Counted from the first letter of the stretch, positions 36,106 through 45,846 are shown. The stretch: DNA of 64,000 nucleotides from Paracoccus albicereus (GCF_024359525.1 NZ_JAKZEU010000001.1:558001-622000), one strand, 5' to 3'. The notes: generated by a model not told the origin, from the sequence alone. Made by a program: numbers and translations.

Positions 36106-37103
36106 CAGAAGCCTCCGTAATCGACGTCGGTGCGCCGACCGCTTTCCGCGGCGGCGGCGACTGCCTTTGCCACGGCCAGCGAGGCGATCCCATCGCGGCC
36201 ATCGGCGGCAGGCGCGCCCTTGCCTGCCACGGCATCGATGAACAGCCCGACGGCCCGCGCATACAGATCGTGCTGATCGAACGGCACGGTTTCCGCGCCC
36301 GCCTCCGTCACCAGTGTCACCTCACCAACCGGGTTCTGCGTCATCACGCCGCGCGCGTGGATCGAACCTTTGGTGCCGTGGATTTCGACGCCAGTGGCCG
36401 CGTGGCGATGGGTGAAGCTTTCATGCGCCATCACCTGAGCGCCGGACCGCATCTCCCAGACCGACATCACGCTGTCCTCGACCCCTTGCCCCATTCCTGA
36501 TCCTGTAGACATCGCGACGACCGAAACAGGGTCTTCGCCCAGATGGAAGCGCACGGTATCGGCGTCGTGAACGGTGATATCCGGGATCACGCCACCACCA
36601 GCGGCTGGATTGTCTATCCGCCAGCCTTGAAGATGCGGCGGCAGATGAACCGCATGGAAGATCCGCAGGCTGAGGATGTCGCCCAACCGCCCCGACTGCA
36701 CGAGGTCCCGTATTGCCAGATGGCTGCCGGCGTTGCGCAGATGATGGTTCGTGGCGAAGACCAGACCGGCATCGGCGGCGGCCCTGACCATCGTCACGGC
36801 ATCGGTGACATCCATTGCGAGTGGCTTTTCACAAAGAACGTGCTTTCCTGCCGCGATGGCCGCCATCGCCTGTGCAAAATGCTTATCGTTCGTGGTCGAG
36901 ATGTAGACCGCGTCGAGGTCGTCATCGTCCAACATCTTGTCCAGATCGGTGTGGCCGAACTCGATCTGGTGTTCGGCCGCGTAAGATTTCGCGCGATCGG
37001 GATCGCCGCTGAGGACCGAGCGGATTGTGCCGCCATTCGCCCTGAAAGCGCCGATCATGTGCGCAGCCGCAATGTTGCTCGCGCCAACCAGACCCCACCG
37101 CAT
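36105..37103 (-). CDS. Gfo/Idh/MocA-family oxidoreductase
   Basis: 332-residue NAD(P)-dependent sugar/polyol dehydrogenase. The Rossmann start is RWGLVGASNIAAAHMIGAF, EKPLAMDVTDA holds the conserved E-K-P, and GGGVIPDITVHDADTVRF supplies the family's catalytic Asp/His region. GAGG lies five bases before ATG 37103; the frame extends 19 codons upstream through the operators, so the later start is preferred. It heads the operon with a CoA-transferase and a crotonase, an unusual mix for a sugar dehydrogenase. Confidence 0.92.
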   Translation of the reverse strand: MRWGLVGASNIAAAHMIGAFRANGGTIRSVLSGDPDRAKSYAAEHQIEFGHTDLDKMLDDDDLDAVYISTTNDKHFAQAMAAIAAGKHVLCEKPLAMDVTDAVTMVRAAADAGLVFATNHHLRNAGSHLAIRDLVQSGRLGDILSLRIFHAVHLPPHLQGWRIDNPAAGGGVIPDITVHDADTVRFHLGEDPVSVVAMSTGSGMGQGVEDSVMSVWEMRSGAQVMAHESFTHRHAATGVEIHGTKGSIHARGVMTQNPVGEVTLVTEAGAETVPFDQHDLYARAVGLFIDAVAGKGAPAADGRDGIASLAVAKAVAAAAESGRRTDVDYGGF

Positions 37104-37115
37104 ACAAACCTCTTC

Positions 37116-37147
37116 TGGATCGTTCCAATACCTTCTAGAACGTTCCA
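37116..37147. promoter_or_regulatory. Two LacI-type operators before the Gfo/Idh/MocA operon
   Basis: TGGATCGTTCCA (37116-37127) and TAGAACGTTCCA (37136-37147) both fit the palindrome TGGAACGTTCCA with one mismatched pair each. Their centres are 20 bases apart, about two helical turns. They lie 13-44 bases upstream of the ATG at 37103, a repressor position. They differ from the TTGTAACGTT sites at 32565 and 32676, so another LacI protein probably binds them. Confidence 0.7.
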
Positions 37148-37168
37148 ATGGAGGAGTCAACCAGACGC

Positions 37169-39055
37169 TTAGCTTGTCGCTTCGAGAGTGAACATCGCAA
37201 TGTCGGCGCTGGCGTAGCCGCCGGCGGCGGTGATCTCATTCAAGACGCGGCTCAGAAGTTCGTTGGCTGGCGCTCCGGACGCGGCGACCGCGGGTGCGAT
37301 CAAGGGCTCACGACTGGTCAGGGCGATGATCAGTTGCGGCGACGGGCCGTCTGTCACTTGTTCCGCCATGCCGAAGCTGAAGACGAAGGATCCATCAGCC
37401 TGCGCGATTGCGCGCGACGACAGGTCATGGATTCCGCCCCCCGGCTCGACCAGGAACAGCCACAGCGGTCGGCCACGCGCTTCGCGAAGACGGCCCGCGA
37501 TGGCACCGCCGGCAGTCATGCGGTCGCTGTCCAATGACAGGATAGGCGGTGCCTCGGCCCTCCCCTGCAATGTGCGCACGAAGTCTAGCGCGGCGCATTG
37601 CCCCGCTGCAATGCGTCCCGTCGTGATGTCGGGCGCGGCACCGAAACGCTCTGCGAAGGCTTTGGCCAACCCGTCCGTCTCAACGTCGCGGTTGGAAAGA
37701 ACGGAAAGCGTCGGCGTTGCGAGACCCGTCACGCTTCGCTGGACGAGCGTGCAGGGTCCAAGGTCGAAGCCCGCAAGAAAACCCGCCTCGGTTTCGATGT
37801 CTCGCCCTGGCAACGTGGTCGCCTGCTGATCTTGCGCTATCGGTGTGGTCGTTTGTGGCGGCGCGTCGGGTTTCAGATTGAGCACCACCAGTCCACCAAA
37901 CGCCAGCGCAGCGACAGCGCCGGTCGCCGCCAGTGTGCGTCGCCGGTTCTTCCGACGCGGTTCGGGCGCGTCGATCGTGCCCTCCCGAGCCACGGGGCGC
38001 AGAGGCTCACGCGGCGCGCCGGTCAGCGAAGGCAAGGATCCGCCCCCGCCCCTGATGGGTGCCGCACTCGTCTCGCCCCACAGGGGGTGGCGGAAGGCGA
38101 GTGGAATCCGTGTTGGATCGAGTGCCATATCAGCGACCTCGCCCATATCGTGTGGCCGCATCGCGGGGTCAGGCTGCAGCATGTATTGCAGCAGCGGATA
38201 GACTTCGTGGGGCAGGCCGCTGAGGTTCGGCAACCCGCGCCGCGCGGCCGCTGCCTCTTCGGCAGAGCCACCCATCGGCAGGGGGTCGCCGCGCAGGACC
38301 GCCGCGATCATCAGCGCCATGCCGTAGATGTCCGCGCGCGGACCGACCTCGCCGCCGAAATGACCGATCTGTTCCGGCGATACGTATTTGTACTTGCCGG
38401 CGAACCGCCCGGCGAGTTGCCCTTCGGACATGTCGGCCGCGCGCGCAATTCCGAAATCGATGATGACCGGGTCGTCGATCTTGTCTTGTCGCAACATCAC
38501 GTTGTCGGGCGACAAGTCGCGATGGATCACCCCCCGGGCGTGGGCCTTTTCAAGCCCGCGCGCCAGACGTGCCATCAGGCGCAGCGCATCCTGTGCGCGC
38601 AGCGGTCCGTTCACATCGACATGATCCCACAGCGTGGTTCCGTCGATGAACTCCATGATCAGGCAATAGCGCCCAAGCCCGTCGTCTAGGACGAAATTGT
38701 GGTAGCGCACCAGCGCATCGTCGTTCAGTTGGCCAAGTATGCGCGCCTCGCGCTTGAAGAGCGCGATGATCCCCTCGTCTCGCGCCAAGGTCGGAAGGAC
38801 GATCTTCACCGCGACAGGATCGCCGGTGAAGATGTTCTCGGCGCGATAGACCTCGCCCATGCCGCCCTGCGACAGCATCGCGCGGACGCGGTAATTGTTG
38901 TTGATCAGGCTGCCGGTCGTCACGGGCTGCGGTGCGGGTTCTGCCGGTCGCGTGGCGATGCGTGTGCGGTCGTCGACTTGGGATGCTGCGTCGTGCTGCG
39001 GCGATGGCACCAGTCGTGTCCGGTCGTCATCGTCCTCGACGGGCGGGCGGGTCAA
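37169..39055 (-). CDS. ppkA: Type VI secretion Ser/Thr protein kinase PpkA
   Basis: 628-residue transmembrane kinase of a type VI secretion threonine-phosphorylation pathway. Two DDRTR motifs (T13 and T31) lie in the flexible N-terminus. The kinase domain (about 55-310) has the glycine loop SQGGMGEV, Lys84 (VAVK), HRDLSPDN with Asp180, DFG at 200-202 and SPE. A membrane helix near 378-396 follows a basic stretch, with a periplasmic domain of about 230 residues beyond it. It starts with TTG 39055, overlapping the pppA stop as TTGA. In Agrobacterium and Pseudomonas, PpkA phosphorylation activates secretion through an FHA protein. Here the order tssM-tagF-pppA-ppkA gives the same logic. Confidence 0.9.
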   Translation of the reverse strand: MTRPPVEDDDDRTRLVPSPQHDAASQVDDRTRIATRPAEPAPQPVTTGSLINNNYRVRAMLSQGGMGEVYRAENIFTGDPVAVKIVLPTLARDEGIIALFKREARILGQLNDDALVRYHNFVLDDGLGRYCLIMEFIDGTTLWDHVDVNGPLRAQDALRLMARLARGLEKAHARGVIHRDLSPDNVMLRQDKIDDPVIIDFGIARAADMSEGQLAGRFAGKYKYVSPEQIGHFGGEVGPRADIYGMALMIAAVLRGDPLPMGGSAEEAAAARRGLPNLSGLPHEVYPLLQYMLQPDPAMRPHDMGEVADMALDPTRIPLAFRHPLWGETSAAPIRGGGGSLPSLTGAPREPLRPVAREGTIDAPEPRRKNRRRTLAATGAVAALAFGGLVVLNLKPDAPPQTTTPIAQDQQATTLPGRDIETEAGFLAGFDLGPCTLVQRSVTGLATPTLSVLSNRDVETDGLAKAFAERFGAAPDITTGRIAAGQCAALDFVRTLQGRAEAPPILSLDSDRMTAGGAIAGRLREARGRPLWLFLVEPGGGIHDLSSRAIAQADGSFVFSFGMAEQVTDGPSPQLIIALTSREPLIAPAVAASGAPANELLSRVLNEITAAGGYASADIAMFTLEATS

Positions 39056-39813
39056 CGGCTGCCTCCCGGTTCACCCCCGTTCGCCCGGCAGCGGACGACG
39101 ACGACGGTGACATTATCGCGGGCACCGCGCGCCAGCGTTTCGGCGATCATTGCGCGAGCCGACGTTTCTGCATTTCCGTCGCCCAGCAACTCGGCAATTT
39201 CGTCGTCCTCCAAATGTTCGGTCAGCCCGTCGCTGCACAGAAGGAAGCTGTCGCCGTCGTCGACCATGCCGGTCACCATCTCGGTCCGCGGCGTCCGATA
39301 GATCCCGATCGCACGGGTGATGACATTCTTCCGGGGCCAGTGCCGCGCTTCTTCGGCATCGATCGATCCGGCTGACAGAAGCTCCTGCACCTCGGAATGA
39401 TCCGTGGTGAGCCGCGACAACCGGCCCTTGCGCAGCAGATAGATGCGACTGTCCCCCGCCCACAGACAGGTAAAGCCGCTTTCGTGGATCATCAGTGCCG
39501 CGAGTGTCGTGCCGACCGTTGCGTGGCCCAACTGGTCCGAGTGGGTCTGGATACGGTTGTGGGCGCGCGTGACCCGCTCGGACACACGCGCCCGCAGATC
39601 CTGGGCCGAGACGGGGACGCCAACCGTCTCCAGCTCTTCGGCGAGAATCTGGCTCGCCACGTCACCGGCATGGTGCCCGCCCATCCCGTCGGCGACCATC
39701 CAGACCCCGGCTGACGGCAATGTCAGGAAGCTGTCCTCGTTGTGATCGCGCACGCGCCCCGTGTCGGTGGCCCCGGCGCTGTCGAAACTGAAGCCCTCGC
39801 TATCTCCGGTCAT
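39052..39813 (-). CDS. pppA: Type VI secretion PP2C phosphatase PppA
   Basis: 253-residue PP2C-family Ser/Thr phosphatase. GRVRDHNEDSF, VADGMGGHHAGDVAS with metal-binding Asp42, WAGDSRIYLLR, LCSDGLTEHL and RDNVTVVVV cover the family motifs. It reverses PpkA phosphorylation and so would switch the secretion machine off. ATG 39813 overlaps the tagF stop as ATGA; the frame further upstream is shadow. In Agrobacterium TagF and PppA are a single fused protein, so their tight coupling here fits a shared job. Confidence 0.92.
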   Translation of the reverse strand: MTGDSEGFSFDSAGATDTGRVRDHNEDSFLTLPSAGVWMVADGMGGHHAGDVASQILAEELETVGVPVSAQDLRARVSERVTRAHNRIQTHSDQLGHATVGTTLAALMIHESGFTCLWAGDSRIYLLRKGRLSRLTTDHSEVQELLSAGSIDAEEARHWPRKNVITRAIGIYRTPRTEMVTGMVDDGDSFLLCSDGLTEHLEDDEIAELLGDGNAETSARAMIAETLARGARDNVTVVVVRCRANGGEPGGSR

Positions 39814-40514
39814 CCGATGGAATCCCTCATCGCGGAAGCCGGTGCGTCGTCCGCGGCGGCGACCCCGGTCAGCAGCCAGGCCAGCGTCTGAGCATCGGGA
39901 AGACCGTCGCAGGCGGCCACCATTGCGGCGCGATCCGCCGAGGAGGCGGTCCACCAATAACTGCGCGACAGGGTCGCGCGTGCGTAATCGGTCGACGCGA
40001 GCTGGTCCAGAAAGGTCCCGGCGCCCAGATCGGGGTTAGCGGCCCAAAAGGTCGGCGGTTCGACCGCGGGCAACGGATCGATGTTGGTCAGGGTCAGCGC
40101 ATCGGCAATTGTCGCATCATCGAGCAGGGCAGAGGTCAATAGCGCCTCGGCCGCGTCATGAAGATCCTGCCTGCTGTCCAGAACGGGCGCGCTTCGGTCA
40201 GTCTCGGCGATCAGCATCAGCGGATAGCGCCTGCCGACACGGTCGCGGCTTGCAGACAGGACCCCTAGCAGAGAGGCGGACCGTATAATCGAACCGCCGA
40301 TCCAGAACCGCACCGGAAACGCGTTGTCCCAACGCCCTTCCCAATCCGCACCCAACAGGTCCCTCGTTTCGGTCAGCGTCGAGTCGAGCCATGGAATGAC
40401 ATGGTCGCGGCAGGCATCTGGCAGGCGGGCGGACAGGAAATCGCCATGCGCAGGGTGCTTTCCCCACAGGCCCCATTCTCGCCAAGGGCAGCCGGAACCG
40501 TCCGGCCCCGTCAT
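39810..40514 (-). CDS. tagF: Type VI secretion-associated protein TagF
   Basis: 234-residue TagF-domain protein. GLWGKHPAHGDFLSARLPD near the N-terminus matches the family hallmark G-x-x-G-K-x-P-x-x-G-D-F, and FWIGGSIIRSASLLGVLSAS and GRRYPLMLIAETD follow as expected. TagF proteins repress type VI secretion post-translationally, probably by acting on the FHA-kinase branch. ATG 40514 lies six bases after the tssM stop; an in-frame ATG at 40541 inside tssM is less likely. Confidence 0.85.
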   Translation of the reverse strand: MTGPDGSGCPWREWGLWGKHPAHGDFLSARLPDACRDHVIPWLDSTLTETRDLLGADWEGRWDNAFPVRFWIGGSIIRSASLLGVLSASRDRVGRRYPLMLIAETDRSAPVLDSRQDLHDAAEALLTSALLDDATIADALTLTNIDPLPAVEPPTFWAANPDLGAGTFLDQLASTDYARATLSRSYWWTASSADRAAMVAACDGLPDAQTLAWLLTGVAAADDAPASAMRDSIG

Positions 40515-40519
40515 TGCCG

Positions 40520-43500
40520 TCAATCCAGGCTCTGCGGGCATTCGAACTCTCGCAATTCGGCCATGGTAAAAGGGTTCTTCACGGCGTTGATGGTGAAATC
40601 GTAGGTGATCGAGCGTCCGCCGATGGTGAAGGTCGCGCGCAGCACATCTCCGTTCTGGCTGCGTGCGCTGGCCGAGCCCAGAAAATCGATCAGCGTCCAT
40701 GGACTGCCGTCGAACCGGATCGCCGATTGCCGATCGAGCGCCGGCGAAAGCTGCAGCAGCGTCGAGGTGCCGGTGCCCGGCCATGTGATCGTGCGCGGCA
40801 TCGATCCTGTGACGGTCGGCACCAGCGCATCGTTGATCGCCAGCAGGGCGCTTTCGATGCTCGGATGCGCGTCGACCTGCGCCACTGTGATCGAGACCTC
40901 GGGCGTGGTGCCGCCGCTGGCGAAAAAAGCCTGCCGGATCGCTTCGGCGCGCTGGAATTGCAGCAACGTGCCGCTGGACAATTGTTGCGTGATCTCCTGA
41001 TCGCTGCGCCAGACCAGACCGTTCTCGGTGCGCTCGACCAGCGGGTCGAGGTATTCGGTGAAGAACGCGTCCATGTCACCGCCCGGTCCGAAGAAACGCG
41101 CGAAATTGTCGATCGACAGGCTGCGGCCCGAGCGCCGGAAGGGATAGGCAGAGGTGATGTTCTCGCGGCAAAAGAACGTGATCCGGTCAGCCAGCGCGCG
41201 GTTCATCTGCTCGACGCTGGCATCGGTCGCGCCCTTCTGAAAATCCGCCTCGGCCTCGTTCACCAGACCGGCCAGCGGCTCGGGCAACTGGCTGTTGTAC
41301 TGGGTCAGGCTGTTCAGCAGCGTGGGTAGCACCGCCGCCGACTGATCGGGGTTCGATTCCGCCAGGCGAAGGTTCTCCCAAAGCGCGCCAAGATTCCCAA
41401 GCAGCGTATCGACCGGACGCTCGCCCGGTTCGCCGCGCAGGATGTCATGCCAGCGCGCGAAATCCTCGGCGATCAACTCAATCGGCCGGGTCACACTGTC
41501 GGCTTCGGCACTGCCGCCCGTGACCCGGCTGCCGACCTTGGTGTTGTTCGCCGCCGCATCCATCAGGATGCGCTGGACGCCGCTGGACCTGCTGCGCACG
41601 CGGCCCAATACCGCTTGCCCGACATCGCCGGCGGCCCCTTCGGCACCGCCACCGCCGCCGTTGCCGGCCAATGAATCGGGCGTCAGGCCATCGAGCCCCT
41701 CGAATTCGCGCGTCAGACGCGTCTGGTCGTCCACCGCCTTGACCAGCATCAGGATCGGTGAGGCGGATGCAGAAGCGGCGGCACCCAATACCTCGTATCG
41801 CGGCGGATCGCCCGCCAGCGCATTCAGCGTGAGGTTGGTCAGAACGCGATCCCATGCCGCCTTGAAATCGGCCCGGTACCGGTCCAGCAGATCGCGGTCC
41901 AGACGTGCCAGACGCTCGTCGATCTCGGCACGGTCGGCCATGTCGCCCAGCACCCACTGATCGGCACGCAACCGCTCGCCCACGACTTCCAGCTCAGGGT
42001 AGAAATAGGACCAGAAACCCTCGTAGGTGAACATGGCGGGTACGGTCTGGCTGGCCAGTTCGGCGCCGTCGCGGGTTTCCAGCACCATCGCACCATTGGG
42101 GGCTGTCGCTTCGGCCAGTGACCAGTCTGGCAGACCGCTGGCGGCGACGCCCTCGCGCAGGATCGCATAGGCCTGATCGTCCAGCGGCAGTTGCGCCAGC
42201 GCGGCGCGGGCGGCATCGACGGTCGCCTGATCGATCTCAACCAGCAGATTGCGGGTGTCGTCGAGCCGCAGCATGGCGGCCAGATGCGCCGCCAGCCGTT
42301 CGCGCATATCCACCCCGGTGCGACCGGGATAGCTGTTGCGCCAGCTTTCTGCGAACCACGCGCCGATCGCCTCATCATCCTTGCTTTCGCCCTCGCCGCC
42401 CAGAAGCAGGTAGACCTTCAGCGCGCGGTAGACGCGGGTGGTGTCGCCATCCGCGATGATCTGCGGCATCGCCTGTTCCAGGTCGAGGATCATCCGCGGG
42501 CGCAGCATCCGCTCCAGCGCGTCTGAGTAGGCATCGGTCGCCGCCCGCCGCATCCGTTCACGCTGCGACAGGCCGAAGGTCTCGGATTTCGTGGTGCGTT
42601 CGCTGTCGCCATAGCCCGCGGGCATCCCGCGCAGGCGGTCCAGTAGCGGCAGGACCGTCGACAGGTCGGGATCGGTCACGATCTCTCGATCGATCTCATC
42701 GACGCCGATGCGGGCATAGGCCTGCGTATCAGCAGCAGCGGTCCTGACAAGGGTCGCGTTCTTCCAGTAGCTGATCCCGAAGGCCGACAGCAGGCCAAGA
42801 CCGACGATGCCGATCGCGGCAAAAGATGCCGCGCGGATGATCTGCGACCGGCGCACCGCCTTGCGGTCCAGACTGACCCAGCCCTGTTCGGCGAAGATCA
42901 CACGCCGCAGCAGGTCATGCAGGAAGAAGCTTTTTCCGCGCCCCGACATGAAGGCGGGCTGGAAGCCCTGCGCCGCGCCGACGGGGTTCAGCGCGCCCAG
43001 CACCTGGTCGACCGGCGTGCCCTCCTGCGTGCCCGAGGTGAAGTAGAACCCTCGCAGGATCGCGTTCGACTTGTAGCGCGTCGGCTCGAAAATGCGGCGC
43101 AGGAAGCCCGCGACATTGTCGCGCAGCAGCGACATCTGACCGGGCAGGCCAAAGATCGCGATGCGAGAGATGCCGTCGGGCTCCTCGGACAGGCGGTCGA
43201 TCACCTCGTCGGACAGACGCGCCACCAGCCGATCGAATTCGGCCGGCACAGCTTCATGCGTATCGGCCTTGCGATCCTCGGTCTGGAAAGTCGTGCCCCA
43301 AACCACCTTGCGGCGGTTGAGGCTGAACGAGGCGAAATATTCGCGAAAGCCCGCAATCAGGTCGGCCTTGGTGAACAGGACATAGACCGGGAAGTCGACC
43401 TTCAGAACCTCGTGCAGTTCGGCCAGACGTGCGCGGACCGTATCGGCGTGATGGGCCAGCGCGCTTTCATCGCCCTCCATCAGCAGATCGACCGGGAACG

Positions 43501-44143
43501 CCAGCAGGACACCGTTGATCGGCTGGTTCGGACGCGATTTCTTCAGCAGGTCGAGGAAAGCCTGCCAGCTCGCCTTGTCCGCCTCGGCCTGGCTGTCCTG
43601 AGTGGTGTAGCGCCCGGCGGTGTCGATCAGCACTGCTTCTTCGGCAAACCAGAAATCTGCATAGCGCGTGCCGCCGAAGCCCGCGACGGCCTCGGGCTTT
43701 GTCAGAGGGAAGTCGAGACCGGAATTGGCCAAAGCCGTCGTCTTGCCCGCGCCGGGCGGGCCGATGATGACGTACCACGGCAGGTCATAGAGGTAGGCGG
43801 CCCCACCGGATTTCTTCAGCGTGGCAAGCGCCTGTTCCATCCGCTGCGCGAGTTCGGCACCGTCGCCGACCGGCGCTTCGGGGATCAGCGCCGCCTCGAT
43901 CGCGCGCGCGGCGCGCACCCGCTGACGCCAGCGCCACAGAACGATCGCCAGCGTGATCGCCAGCACGCCACTGATCAGGACAAGCCTCGGTGCCACGCCC
44001 GCGACCCGGCTCCAGCCGGTCATCGGCAGTCCGAACCAGATCGCCGCGATCAGCGCGACAATTCCAAGGGTCGTCAGCAGCACCCGCATCCACGGGTTGT
44101 TGCGATTGCGAAGGCGGGGAAGGGGCAGGCCGAACAGCCTCAA
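40520..44143 (-). CDS. tssM: Type VI secretion membrane complex subunit TssM (IcmF)
   Basis: 1207-residue inner-membrane trans-envelope protein. Two N-terminal helices (about 19-40 and 52-72), an intact Walker A GPPGAGKTT at 128-136 with LIDTAGRY as the probable Walker B/switch, and a third helix near 440-460 precede the large periplasmic part, which bridges to TssJ in other species. The C-terminus holds the beta-sandwich ending DFTINAVKNPFTMAELREF. The start is TTG 44143, overlapping the tssL stop as TTGA. No tssJ gene is in the window. Confidence 0.94.
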   Translation of the reverse strand: MRLFGLPLPRLRNRNNPWMRVLLTTLGIVALIAAIWFGLPMTGWSRVAGVAPRLVLISGVLAITLAIVLWRWRQRVRAARAIEAALIPEAPVGDGAELAQRMEQALATLKKSGGAAYLYDLPWYVIIGPPGAGKTTALANSGLDFPLTKPEAVAGFGGTRYADFWFAEEAVLIDTAGRYTTQDSQAEADKASWQAFLDLLKKSRPNQPINGVLLAFPVDLLMEGDESALAHHADTVRARLAELHEVLKVDFPVYVLFTKADLIAGFREYFASFSLNRRKVVWGTTFQTEDRKADTHEAVPAEFDRLVARLSDEVIDRLSEEPDGISRIAIFGLPGQMSLLRDNVAGFLRRIFEPTRYKSNAILRGFYFTSGTQEGTPVDQVLGALNPVGAAQGFQPAFMSGRGKSFFLHDLLRRVIFAEQGWVSLDRKAVRRSQIIRAASFAAIGIVGLGLLSAFGISYWKNATLVRTAAADTQAYARIGVDEIDREIVTDPDLSTVLPLLDRLRGMPAGYGDSERTTKSETFGLSQRERMRRAATDAYSDALERMLRPRMILDLEQAMPQIIADGDTTRVYRALKVYLLLGGEGESKDDEAIGAWFAESWRNSYPGRTGVDMRERLAAHLAAMLRLDDTRNLLVEIDQATVDAARAALAQLPLDDQAYAILREGVAASGLPDWSLAEATAPNGAMVLETRDGAELASQTVPAMFTYEGFWSYFYPELEVVGERLRADQWVLGDMADRAEIDERLARLDRDLLDRYRADFKAAWDRVLTNLTLNALAGDPPRYEVLGAAASASASPILMLVKAVDDQTRLTREFEGLDGLTPDSLAGNGGGGGAEGAAGDVGQAVLGRVRSRSSGVQRILMDAAANNTKVGSRVTGGSAEADSVTRPIELIAEDFARWHDILRGEPGERPVDTLLGNLGALWENLRLAESNPDQSAAVLPTLLNSLTQYNSQLPEPLAGLVNEAEADFQKGATDASVEQMNRALADRITFFCRENITSAYPFRRSGRSLSIDNFARFFGPGGDMDAFFTEYLDPLVERTENGLVWRSDQEITQQLSSGTLLQFQRAEAIRQAFFASGGTTPEVSITVAQVDAHPSIESALLAINDALVPTVTGSMPRTITWPGTGTSTLLQLSPALDRQSAIRFDGSPWTLIDFLGSASARSQNGDVLRATFTIGGRSITYDFTINAVKNPFTMAELREFECPQSLD

Positions 44144-45846
44144 TACGTGCCCTCCCGCGCCAGCATGATCTCGACCCTGCGGTTGGCGGCCTGACCCTCG
44201 GGTGTCGCGTTGTCGGCGACGGGATCGGCCTCTCCCCTGCCGTCGACGGTGATGCGCGCCGGATCATCGATGCTGGCGGCCAGCGCGTCGCGGACCGATT
44301 CCGCGCGGGCGAGCGACAGGTCCTCGTTCGTCTTGAACTGACCGCGACCCGACATGGGCACGTTGTCGGTATAGCCCTGGATCAGCACCGGACCGCCTTC
44401 TGCGTCCAAGACTTCGGTGATGCGCTGCGCCATGGGCGCAAATTCAGGCTTCACCTCGAAGGCCGCGCTGTCGAACAGTTGCAGGTTGCCCACGCGGACA
44501 TAGATGTAATCGCCCTTCTCGCCCACCTCGACCAGACCTTGATCGATCTCTGGCGCAAAGGCTGCGCGAACCCGGTCCAGTTGAGTGTCCGGCGCTTCGT
44601 AGACTGGCCCCGGCTGTCGCTCCAGCGCGACGGTGACGTTGCCGGGATGGAGGTTCCGCAGCACCTCGGCCGCCTGCGCGCCGTCGCGATTGATCAGCGT
44701 GGACAGGACCGCATAGGCACCGACCAGCACCAGCGCGGTGACGCCCAGCACGGCCGGGATGGAGATCGCGCCGAAGCGCCGGCCCTTCCCTTGCACCACC
44801 GGTGTCCAGACGACCGAGATGTCCTCGTCGGGGCGCGGCTGAACGCGGCGCAGCGTCTCGTAGATCGCGTGGCGGATGCGCGACAGCTCTACGGCGCCGC
44901 CCGGCATGGTGCGGTACTGCCCCTCGAAGCCCAGCGACAGGCCAGTCAGGATCAGCTCCAGCAGATGATAGTTCTGACCGGGCGCCTGCATCGCCTTTTC
45001 GGTTTCCTGAAAGAAGCCCACACCGGAATCGCGCTTGCCGAAGAACCGCGCGACCATCGAATATTGCAGCCAGTCGCCCCGGTCGGCGCCGGGCAGGTTC
45101 TGCACGATGTCGTCAGCCGTGCCTGACAGGATGTATTTCCCGACCGCCGCCTGATGCGGATCGACGCCCGATGCCAGGGCGTCACGTTCGAACTGGTCGA
45201 TGGCGCGGGTGACGTGGTCCATCAGGGGGCCGGCCTCCATCTCGACCAGTCCGGTCCTCAGCCGGCCGAGCAGGATCAGGACGCTGGCTGCAGCGGCGAG
45301 CATCGGGTTGGTGCTGGCCCCTTTCCCAAGGGCCGTTTCCTGCAATGCCTGATGCAGAGGAATGCGAGGACCGGAAATCGGTGCAGGTACGGGCCGATCG
45401 CGAGGAATGTCAGGGAAAAAGCCGCGTTCCTGACCGGGCGCTTGGCCGATGCCGTGATGGGCCCCGTGCCATTGACCCTGCGGCGGTCTCCTTGACGAAT
45501 AGTCCGCCGGGTAATTCGGTTGCGGCTGCACCGGCCCGCCCAGCCACGTGTTGCCTGATGGGCTGTGCGGTTGCGCCCAGCCCGGACCGGGAGGACTTGG
45601 TTGTACCGGTTGAGACCAGCCTGGAACTTCCCGTTGGGCCGGATCGTCGAAGGGCGATGCCGAGGGTGACCCGCCGACCGCACGGTCCGGTGGCGGTGCA
45701 CCGGGACCACCGATCACGGTGCGCTCGTCCTGTCGCCGTGACGGCTGCGACGATGCGCCGGGCTCTCGCGTGCGCTCATCGCGCGGACCGCGGGGCGGTG
45801 TCGGTCCGCCAAAGACCGTCCGGTCGTCGTCGCGGCCTGCCGCCAT
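44140..45846 (-). CDS. tssL: Type VI secretion TssL (DotU) with C-terminal OmpA domain
   Basis: 568-residue membrane-complex subunit. A proline/arginine-rich, disordered N-terminus (about 1-150) carries three D[DE]RT motifs at T10, T26 and T43. The DotU domain (about 165-375: NPMLAAAASVLILLGRLR, GFFQETEKAM, LELILTGLSLGFEGQYR) is followed by one membrane helix (about 392-412) and an OmpA-like peptidoglycan-binding domain with GYTDNVP and NRRVEIM. ATG 45846 overlaps the tssK stop by one base. In Agrobacterium, phosphorylation of a threonine in this N-terminal region by PpkA recruits Fha; the motif repeats here suggest the same. Confidence 0.93.
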   Translation of the reverse strand: MAAGRDDDRTVFGGPTPPRGPRDERTREPGASSQPSRRQDERTVIGGPGAPPPDRAVGGSPSASPFDDPAQREVPGWSQPVQPSPPGPGWAQPHSPSGNTWLGGPVQPQPNYPADYSSRRPPQGQWHGAHHGIGQAPGQERGFFPDIPRDRPVPAPISGPRIPLHQALQETALGKGASTNPMLAAAASVLILLGRLRTGLVEMEAGPLMDHVTRAIDQFERDALASGVDPHQAAVGKYILSGTADDIVQNLPGADRGDWLQYSMVARFFGKRDSGVGFFQETEKAMQAPGQNYHLLELILTGLSLGFEGQYRTMPGGAVELSRIRHAIYETLRRVQPRPDEDISVVWTPVVQGKGRRFGAISIPAVLGVTALVLVGAYAVLSTLINRDGAQAAEVLRNLHPGNVTVALERQPGPVYEAPDTQLDRVRAAFAPEIDQGLVEVGEKGDYIYVRVGNLQLFDSAAFEVKPEFAPMAQRITEVLDAEGGPVLIQGYTDNVPMSGRGQFKTNEDLSLARAESVRDALAASIDDPARITVDGRGEADPVADNATPEGQAANRRVEIMLAREGTY

